From the NCBI GenBank assembly GCA_964486925.1, contig CAZAOY010000025.1:1-36034 (forward strand): a stretch of 36,034 bases of DNA, written 5' to 3'. Every line of letters starts with the position of its first letter. Position 1 is the first letter of the stretch. Shown here piece by piece: positions 30,375 to 36,034 of this stretch. Below the pieces are notes generated by a model. It saw nothing but the letters and a program-made list of their open reading frames with translations. It was not told where the DNA came from and ran no database searches. This DNA comes from CAZAOY01 sp964486925 (GTDB lineage: Bacteria; Bacillota; Clostridia; Oscillospirales; Ruminococcaceae). Made by a program: the position numbers and the translations under genes.

Positions 30375-31274
30375 ATGGAGAGATCTATCTTTGCATTAGG
30401 GGAACGTAGTGTTTTCGGGGAATATGGCAGGGTAGTAGCTTTAGGTGAACTAAACGCAAGCGAGTGCAGGATAAACAGTATGGTCCTTATGGGGGAAGCA
30501 AGGGTTGAATCATCAACGATACAACGGATACGTAGTATGGGAGAGCTTACCATTAGTAATAGCACAGTAAGCCGACTTAAAAGCATGGGCGAAAGCCGTA
30601 TAGACAACTGTATGATAAGCGAGCTTTCTGCAATGGGTGATATGGTATTTACAGGTACTTGCAAGGTAAACCGCGCGGTATTCACCGGGGAAGTGGACGC
30701 AGAAAACCTAGAATGTGGGTATATTAGAAACTCAATTAAAGGAAAGGCGGTAAATGCTTTAGGCGGAGTGCTTAAGTGGCGTGGTGTGATTAAATCAGAT
30801 GTACTTGAAAGCCTACATGCATTTAACATTACCAGTGGGATGGAGTTTAAAAGCATCGTTTCCTCTAACCTTCTATCCTCGTCAGAGGAGATATGCTGTG
30901 AAAATCTTTACAGCTTTGGGCAGATTAACGCCAGTACAATAAATGGTGAGAATATCTTTATCCTAGTAAACCCCGAAAACTTTGTGGATGATGTAGTTGG
31001 TACAAACATAACAATAAGCAGAAGCTTCTCAGGAGATAGAACTATCTCGGGGATGGGGCTTGAGTACCTTACCTCAAACCACTATCTAACCGACGGTATT
31101 ATGACCCTTAAAACTATTGAGGGGGATAACATCAAGGTGGACAGCATTAAGGCAGAGCGGGTATCGGGAGGTAATGTGACTATCGGTTCGTACTGCTCTA
31201 TCGATAAGGTAACCTATACGGGGAGCATAAATATATCAGAGTATGCTAGAGTAGCGGAGGTGATAAAGGGATGA
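30375..31274 (+). CDS. Bactofilin-like beta-solenoid protein (YhbE-like)
   Basis: Polymer-forming cytoskeletal family. It shows a regular repeat: the motif [LMT]-G-[ED] recurs with Gly at residues 24, 40, 56, 72, 88 and 105, an almost exact 16-residue period as in a right-handed beta-helix. A second, less regular repeat region fills the C-terminus (INASTINGEN, then TIEGDNIKVDSIKAERVSG). At 299 residues it is about twice the usual bactofilin length. AAGG 8 nt upstream fixes the start at 30375. In Bacillus subtilis the two yhb bactofilins affect flagellar assembly; whether that holds here is unknown. It overlaps the next gene by 4 nt. Confidence 0.8.
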   Translation: MERSIFALGERSVFGEYGRVVALGELNASECRINSMVLMGEARVESSTIQRIRSMGELTISNSTVSRLKSMGESRIDNCMISELSAMGDMVFTGTCKVNRAVFTGEVDAENLECGYIRNSIKGKAVNALGGVLKWRGVIKSDVLESLHAFNITSGMEFKSIVSSNLLSSSEEICCENLYSFGQINASTINGENIFILVNPENFVDDVVGTNITISRSFSGDRTISGMGLEYLTSNHYLTDGIMTLKTIEGDNIKVDSIKAERVSGGNVTIGSYCSIDKVTYTGSINISEYARVAEVIKG

Positions 31275-31921
31275 ATAAGCTAAAAGAGGATAAGATTGTT
31301 GGGATTGGCTCGTCCTACGGCGGAAAGATTGATATACTGTATGTAGAGGGGATTGGTAAGCTAAAAGGAGATATGGTTGCAACCTCGGTCTACACAGAGG
31401 GGATGTTTAAGAGCATAGGTAAGATAAAGTCCGATAGCATCCACAGCGAGGGTATGGTACGATTACTACAGGATGTCGAGATAGGTGACATGTTCTTTGA
31501 GGGTATGGTAAAGATTAGAAATGGTAACGTTTCGGGGGATAAGCTTGTCTGTGAGGGGTTTATCTCCTGTGATGGTGAGATTAATGTGGATAACATCAAT
31601 ATACACGGTCTATGCTCCATCTACCGAATGTATGGAGATACCATAAAGATACAGCACCGAAACGGCGGAGGTGTAACCCGCACCTTTAACGGCTTAATTG
31701 ACAGCTTTTCACATACATACCTCGGCAGAGGTTACACATCCGACAGCTGTCTTGTGGATTATATCGAATGCACAACCCTAACCGCCGACAACCTATGTAG
31801 TAAAGAGGTTCACGCAAACAATGTGGTTTTAAAGGGAAATTGCAGTATTGGAAAGCTGTACTGCACCGGTAATATCGATATCTCACCCACCTGCCAAATT
31901 GGTGAGATATTGACAACATAA
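31271..31921 (+). CDS. Second bactofilin-like beta-solenoid protein (YhbF-like)
   Basis: The 216-residue partner of the preceding protein. Its repeat is [x]-E-G-[MIF] with Gly at residues 27, 44, 61, 78 and 96, a 17-residue period, one residue longer than in the neighbour. The C-terminal 100 residues include a non-repetitive insertion (HRNGGGVTRTFNGLID) and a return to solenoid-like segments (NNVVLKGNCSIGKLYCTGNI) that resemble the end of the first protein. GGAGGTGA lies just upstream and the ATG overlaps the previous stop, so the two are made together and probably co-assemble. Cellular role unknown. Confidence 0.8.
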   Translation: MNKLKEDKIVGIGSSYGGKIDILYVEGIGKLKGDMVATSVYTEGMFKSIGKIKSDSIHSEGMVRLLQDVEIGDMFFEGMVKIRNGNVSGDKLVCEGFISCDGEINVDNINIHGLCSIYRMYGDTIKIQHRNGGGVTRTFNGLIDSFSHTYLGRGYTSDSCLVDYIECTTLTADNLCSKEVHANNVVLKGNCSIGKLYCTGNIDISPTCQIGEILTT

Positions 31922-31933
31922 GGAGAATTATAG

Positions 31934-33253
31934 ATGAAGATCTTTAACAGAAATTTTACCCTAATGGTAATAGGGCAGATAATATCCATAACAGGAGCAA
32001 GTATACTGCGGTTTGCGTTATCGTTATACGTGCTTGACATTACAAAACGTGCCGATGTGTTCGCAACGATACTAGCGATATCCATGATACCGGTAATCAT
32101 ACTCTCTCCACTAGGCGGGGCGATAGCGGATAGGTTTAGCCGAAAGCGGCTTATGGTAGCATTTGACTTTGCTAGCAGTGCGGTTATCCTTTTATTCTTT
32201 ATCTCGACTCAGATTTTTGGGGTCAGCGTTGTTCTAATTGGGGTGGTAATGACGTTACTTACCGTAATAAGTACCATCTACCAACCCGCTGTTCAGGCTA
32301 GCATACCGGTATTAATCTCAGGGGATGACAACCTAGTAAAGGCTAACGGCGTTGTATCTGGAGTAGGTGCTCTATCGGGTATACTAGGCCCTATACTGGG
32401 CGGTATCTTGTATGCACTAATAGGACTAAACTGGTTGATAATCATTAGCTGTATCACCTTCTTCCTATCAGCGGTAATGGAGATTTTTATTAAGATACCG
32501 TTTGTAAAGAAAGCGCTTGATAGGCATATTATACCTTCACTAATCGGCGATATGAAGGAAGGGGTTACCTATGTAGCAAAGGAAAACCCAATTATCCTAA
32601 AGATAATGGGTCTGTCGGCGGCATTTAACCTGTTTTTAGTTCCCCTATTCTCAATCGGTGTGCCGTATATCGTAAAGATTGTGCTAAATAGCACCGATGT
32701 TATGTACGGAATCTCCCAAGCGGCACTAGCGGCTAGCAGTATTATCGGGGCAATACTGGTATCGGTAATTAGCAAAAAACTAAAGATGAGTAACATCTAC
32801 ATCCTACTTACGATTGAGGCGATAATGATGATACCTATGGCGATAGCTATCCTACCATCCATCCAAAACTTAGGACAGCCGATAGCCTTCTGGGGATTTA
32901 CCCTTAGTGCCGTTGCGATGCTTATCCTTACAACCACCGTTTCAATCTTCTGCATTGCCCATATACAAAAAGAAACGCCTAACCATATGTTAGGCAAGGT
33001 TATGGCAATCCTGTCCGCCGCCTCCACCTGCGCCGCCCCTATCGGGCAGGTTATCTATGGTGCTTTACAGGATAGCTTCTCTAAAACTAGCTATATTCTG
33101 GTATTTATAATCTGCGGGGTAACATTTTTGCTAGCGTTTGTTACAAAGCTTATAGTTCCAAAAAACTATGTTATGGAGAATGTTATGGTTCAAGAAAACA
33201 TTACCTCACTAGGTAGCATTCCAGATCAAGCTAACACCTGCGAGCAGGACTAA
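31934..33253 (+). CDS. MFS exporter, DHA3-like
   Basis: A 439-residue permease with about 12 membrane segments. The N-terminal helix (FNRNFTLMVIGQIISITGASI) and GGAIADRFSRKRLM match the macrolide-efflux/enterobactin-exporter type of DHA3 transporter. A soluble acidic tail of about 25 residues follows the last helix. AAGGAG precedes the ATG 12 nt after the bactofilin stop, with no terminator between, so it is the fourth gene of the yhbD operon. The substrate is unknown. Why an exporter should be co-expressed with polymer-forming proteins is open. Confidence 0.82.
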   Translation: MKIFNRNFTLMVIGQIISITGASILRFALSLYVLDITKRADVFATILAISMIPVIILSPLGGAIADRFSRKRLMVAFDFASSAVILLFFISTQIFGVSVVLIGVVMTLLTVISTIYQPAVQASIPVLISGDDNLVKANGVVSGVGALSGILGPILGGILYALIGLNWLIIISCITFFLSAVMEIFIKIPFVKKALDRHIIPSLIGDMKEGVTYVAKENPIILKIMGLSAAFNLFLVPLFSIGVPYIVKIVLNSTDVMYGISQAALAASSIIGAILVSVISKKLKMSNIYILLTIEAIMMIPMAIAILPSIQNLGQPIAFWGFTLSAVAMLILTTTVSIFCIAHIQKETPNHMLGKVMAILSAASTCAAPIGQVIYGALQDSFSKTSYILVFIICGVTFLLAFVTKLIVPKNYVMENVMVQENITSLGSIPDQANTCEQD

Positions 33254-33344
33254 TACTAATCTGCAATAGAAATGTCTTACAATCATCACACACAAACCGC
33301 ATGTATTGTACACTTTCTAGTTTGTTAGTATTTTAATATTAGCG

Positions 33345-34322
33345 TTAAAATATATCGTAGTAATCAGCGGGGTAGATATCTGCTGACGGTGCGGCAGATA
33401 AAAGGTGTTTTCTAAGACTAAAGCATAGATCACACCGATTAACATAACCGTCCTCATCATGTGTAAAACCCCGCTGTCTAGCATATTCATATAGACCATT
33501 AATCCCTGTGTTTGCCAATAGGTTAAACACAGGATATTTTTCTTCAGTAAGACTTTCCTTAAGATCCTGTAGTAAAACCCCAATCCCTGTACAACCCGGT
33601 GGGATGTAGTAGCCGTTAAAATCAGCATGGTAGTGGTTTGTGTTTAACAACTCGCTACACGGTTTGTCTGATAGTAGCTGTTCTATCGGCTGTTTTGGCA
33701 TAAACTCCCTAGCAATGGATAAGGCTCGTCCGTTGTAGGATAAACCGTAGTGGTTCGCGGTTTTTATGATGTAATCCTTGCCTAATTCCTGTTCTAATTC
33801 CACACGTGTGTAGGTCTTATCCCTATCAAGGTGGGACATCATATCAAGGTAGCTCTGCTTCCAGACAAAATATCCCATACCCGCCCGTTTACAAAGGTTA
33901 ATTAACCTTAGCGGTTTTTTAAGCGGCACAAACTCTACATGAAACGGGTCTGCGGAGATTAACAGGCAGTCCGCTCCAAGTCCCTTTAGTTTAGAGAGCA
34001 TAGCTAGTATACGGTCATCACTAAGACTGTCAGCACACCAAGCGGCGTTGGTTTCGATGTACTCAACCTTTACACCATAGGAGTGCAAGCTTTCAATTAG
34101 CATTACCAGTCCGTCGAAGTTTAAAAACGGCTCTCCTCCCCCTATATGGACAGCTCTGCACCCGCACGAGCGAAGGCTCGCGGCAAGCTCCGTCGCCTGC
34201 TCCCTTGTAATATAGCGCCCGTTCATCCTGTTTGAACAGCCATACAAGCAATGCCTACACGCCGCCGGACACCGATAGACAGGTATAACCCCACCCGAGC
34301 CTATTCGTGTTATATGTAACAT
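33345..34322 (-). CDS. Radical SAM protein with extra cysteines
   Basis: A 325-residue radical SAM enzyme: the cluster motif CPAACRHC (Cys18, Cys22, Cys25) is followed by another Cys at 29, then GGGEP at 61-65 for SAM binding. The C-terminal half has CSELL, PPGCTGIG and RCDLCFSL, a cysteine spread like a SPASM or twitch domain that would hold an auxiliary iron-sulfur cluster. The family and substrate are not recognised; no precursor peptide gene is obvious nearby. It lies 23 nt after a GNAT acetyltransferase gene on the same strand, so the two probably share a transcript. The product may modify a peptide or small molecule. Confidence 0.8.
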   Translation of the reverse strand: MLHITRIGSGGVIPVYRCPAACRHCLYGCSNRMNGRYITREQATELAASLRSCGCRAVHIGGGEPFLNFDGLVMLIESLHSYGVKVEYIETNAAWCADSLSDDRILAMLSKLKGLGADCLLISADPFHVEFVPLKKPLRLINLCKRAGMGYFVWKQSYLDMMSHLDRDKTYTRVELEQELGKDYIIKTANHYGLSYNGRALSIAREFMPKQPIEQLLSDKPCSELLNTNHYHADFNGYYIPPGCTGIGVLLQDLKESLTEEKYPVFNLLANTGINGLYEYARQRGFTHDEDGYVNRCDLCFSLRKHLLSAAPSADIYPADYYDIF

Positions 34323-34345
34323 GACTATACTCCCCCCTTGTTATA

Positions 34346-34861
34346 CTACCTTGACCGCTTAACCGAAAACAGATAATGCGGCATATCAACCCCACGAAAA
34401 TGCTTAACAAAGCTTTCTACAATCTCCATACCATTTCGCCTAGCCACATTTTGGGACGCAATATTGGTATCTCTGATAATTGAAAACACCTCATCAACAC
34501 CTAAAACGTTAAAGGCATATTCTCTACATCCAATCGCCGCCTCCGCCGCATAACCCTTATGCCAGAAGTCTTTCTGGAACAGGTATCCAATCTCTAAGAC
34601 CTCCTTATCATTAAAGCTTTGCATAGTCAGGCCACACTGTCCTATCATCTCATCCGTTTCCTTTAGCACAACCGCCCAAAGACCAAACCCATAGTCCTTG
34701 TACCGTTGTAGCTGTCTATCAAGCCACCCCTGCGTTTCCTCATCGCTAAACGCTCCCTCATAGGCATACATTACATCCTTATCCTGTAGTATCCTGCTAA
34801 GGGAATGATAATCCGACCTAGTAATCTCGCGCAGATATAACCTTTCAGTTTGTAGCACCAT
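34346..34861 (-). CDS. GNAT acetyltransferase, RimJ/RimL-like
   Basis: A 171-residue protein beginning LQTERLYLREITRSDYHSLS, the usual RimJ/RimL-type start, with WAVVLKETDEMIGQCGL, EIGYLFQKDFWHKGYAAEAA (acetyl-CoA binding, with WHKGYA) and the closing NIASQNVARRNGMEIVESF. Such enzymes acetylate protein N-termini, spermidine or antibiotics; the substrate is not evident. GGAGGATAT lies before the ATG, and TATAAT is seen about 20 nt upstream. It probably forms an operon with the radical SAM gene. Confidence 0.85.
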   Translation of the reverse strand: MVLQTERLYLREITRSDYHSLSRILQDKDVMYAYEGAFSDEETQGWLDRQLQRYKDYGFGLWAVVLKETDEMIGQCGLTMQSFNDKEVLEIGYLFQKDFWHKGYAAEAAIGCREYAFNVLGVDEVFSIIRDTNIASQNVARRNGMEIVESFVKHFRGVDMPHYLFSVKRSR

Positions 34862-34953
34862 AAAATATCCTCCGATTATTTAATTATATACTATTGTGGA
34901 CACATACCGCCATGTCTATTAGTGCAATTAAAAAGGTAACCAAAGCCATCCCT

Positions 34954-35817
34954 CTAATCTGATAACAACCTATCATTCTCCATTAAAACGATCGTATTAC
35001 TTTCGCTAGCATAAGCTTCAAATCTCTTACCAAAATAGTCAATTAAATCCGCCCTATCATTAAAGGTAAACAGCTGGTAAGGCAGTGTAGGAGAGTGCTT
35101 TTCCACATAAACAAAGCCGTTCTCCACCTCCATTAGCACCCCACTATGACCTACAAAGATTTCATTAAACTCTTTATCGTAAAAAAACATGTTAACCATC
35201 TTTGCCTTCATATCTAAAGGAAAGGATATACCCCTGCCCTTCCACTCTTTAACTATAAAGCTAGCTACGTCCTGTTTAGAGCTTAATTCTGGTGGGTACA
35301 TTGTAGCAAAAAAGGCAGTAAAGCTGTTTATATCGTAGCTACTGCTATCCTCCTTGAGATACTGGTAGATACAGCTTTGGTCAAACATTAGGTTATTGCT
35401 ATTCCCCTCAAAGATTTTCTCGGTCTTAATAAAGTCTTTAACCATAGCATAGGAAAAAACTCGGCAGTTTACGTCACTGTAGATGTTATTGGAAAACTCA
35501 TACCATATATTAGTCGCCGTTACTTCATCGTAATTTATTATAAAGCTATCGGCCTCTTCAATTCCTTCTTTGTTAACAGGAATATCCTCAAATTGTTTAT
35601 TATATCTCTGCACTAGCTGTAATACATTCTGCGTACCTTCCTTTGATATGTTGTTAGACTGCAACACGCTAACTAGGTAATCCTGCGATTCATTATCGTA
35701 CAGGTTAGAGAAATAACGACCCTCCCCCACCTTTACCTTATTAGGTGAACACGCTGTTAAGGCTAGGGTTAGTATTGATATGATTAAGATATAGGCTATT
35801 ATTCTGTATCTGTTCAT
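34954..35817 (-). CDS. DUF4300-type lipoprotein
   Basis: A 287-residue surface lipoprotein: hydrophobic leader (IIAYILIISILTLALTAC) ending in a lipobox with the modified Cys near residue 23, then a secreted globular domain with the pattern of DUF4300 proteins of Firmicutes (SNLYDNESQDYLVSVLQ, NYDEVTATNIWYEFSNN, FVGHSGVLMEVENGFVYVEK). The function of the family is not known to me; the fold may resemble transglutaminase/cysteine-protease-like domains, but no catalytic triad is claimed. AAGGTGG is the ribosome binding site. A clear promoter and a stable 5'-UTR hairpin lie upstream, so it is a separate unit from the acetyltransferase gene. Confidence 0.78.
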   Translation of the reverse strand: MNRYRIIAYILIISILTLALTACSPNKVKVGEGRYFSNLYDNESQDYLVSVLQSNNISKEGTQNVLQLVQRYNKQFEDIPVNKEGIEEADSFIINYDEVTATNIWYEFSNNIYSDVNCRVFSYAMVKDFIKTEKIFEGNSNNLMFDQSCIYQYLKEDSSSYDINSFTAFFATMYPPELSSKQDVASFIVKEWKGRGISFPLDMKAKMVNMFFYDKEFNEIFVGHSGVLMEVENGFVYVEKHSPTLPYQLFTFNDRADLIDYFGKRFEAYASESNTIVLMENDRLLSD

Positions 35818-35842
35818 AAACCACCTTTTTCATTTATATACA

Positions 35843-35859
35843 GCGGGTATAAAACCCGC
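35843..35859 (-). promoter_or_regulatory. Stable 5'-UTR hairpin of the lipoprotein gene
   Basis: GCGGGT and ACCCGC (6 bp, 5-nt loop) lie in the leader about 25 nt before the lipoprotein ATG. There is no T-run, so it is more likely an mRNA stability or translation element than a terminator. Confidence 0.5.
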
Positions 35860-35889
35860 AATCCAACACCTGTTTATATTGTAGACCCT

Positions 35890-35919
35890 ATTATACCACA
35901 TATCATACAGGTATATCAA
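35890..35919 (-). promoter_or_regulatory. Promoter of the lipoprotein gene
   Basis: TTGATA (35919-35914), an 18-nt spacer and TATAAT (35895-35890) preceded by TGG, giving a transcript start near 35883. Confidence 0.75.
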
Positions 35920-35934
35920 GTATCTATCAAGAAA

Positions 35935-35980
35935 AATAAGAATACCGAGTAAAGATTATATCTTACTCGGTATTCTTATT
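35935..35980. terminator. Bidirectional terminator at the right edge
   Basis: A perfect 18-bp stem (35935-35952 with 35963-35980; core ACCGAGTAA/TTACTCGGT) with a 10-nt loop and T-rich ends on both strands. It probably ends a gene outside the window and insulates the lipoprotein promoter. The remaining bases to 36034 show nothing recognisable. Confidence 0.75.
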
Positions 35981-36034
35981 GCAAACCCAACTATACGCAA
36001 CGCAAAAACATAAAGTTCGGATTAACATGCTTTG

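Overview
The window looks like a chromosomal segment of a low-GC Gram-positive bacterium, most likely class Clostridia of the Bacillota. The signs are strong purine-rich ribosome binding sites, TTGACA/TATAAT promoters often carrying an upstream TGG, ThyX, an ECF-type vitamin B6 transporter, a YhbD-bactofilin cluster, and relatives typical of Clostridia. I saw no tRNA, rRNA, CRISPR array, insertion sequence or phage gene. Genus-level assignment is not possible from the sequence alone.

Left part (1-9.9 kb). A promoter and a roughly 440-nt structured leader ending in an intrinsic terminator precede a two-gene operon, an RsgA-like ribosome GTPase overlapping an APH-family kinase. On the minus strand lies serS, preceded by what reads as a complete ribosome-mediated attenuator: promoter, strong Shine-Dalgarno, a 32-codon leader peptide with 8 Ser codons among 13, a competing stem, and a 14-bp terminator just before serS. 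This is the most notable feature, because Firmicute aminoacyl-tRNA synthetase genes are usually controlled by T-boxes. An AT-rich membrane protein gene follows, then a heterodimeric ABC exporter pair with a complementary degenerate ATP site and its own long leader.

Middle part (9.9-29.6 kb). A minus-strand vitamin B6 salvage operon (kinase, ECF S component, second kinase) is followed by two small plus-strand genes and the helicase pcrA. A cysteine-rich protein of unknown role comes next. Then a long co-directional run covers dTMP/dTDP synthesis (thyX, thymidylate kinase), a DUF2156 protein with a GNAT acetyltransferase, a DJ-1 family protein, 5-formyl-THF cyclo-ligase, mltG, an MFS permease, an amino-sugar kinase and a NagB-family protein (a plausible cell-wall amino-sugar recycling set). 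It ends with a U32 tRNA-hydroxylation protein, a low-molecular-weight phosphatase of the arginine-phosphatase type, rimI and a SpoU methyltransferase, closed by a terminator.

Right part (29.6-36.0 kb). A promoter overlaid by a perfect 21-bp inverted repeat drives yhbD, two beta-solenoid (bactofilin-like) proteins with exact 16- and 17-residue periods, and an MFS exporter. On the minus strand are a lipoprotein of DUF4300 type, a RimJ/RimL-like acetyltransferase and a radical SAM protein with extra cysteines, ending with a bidirectional terminator at the right edge.

The recurring theme is control after transcription starts. Three separate operons (rsgA-like/APH, serS, ABC exporter) have long leaders with candidate leader peptides, and several intergenic gaps hold palindromes without U-tracts.
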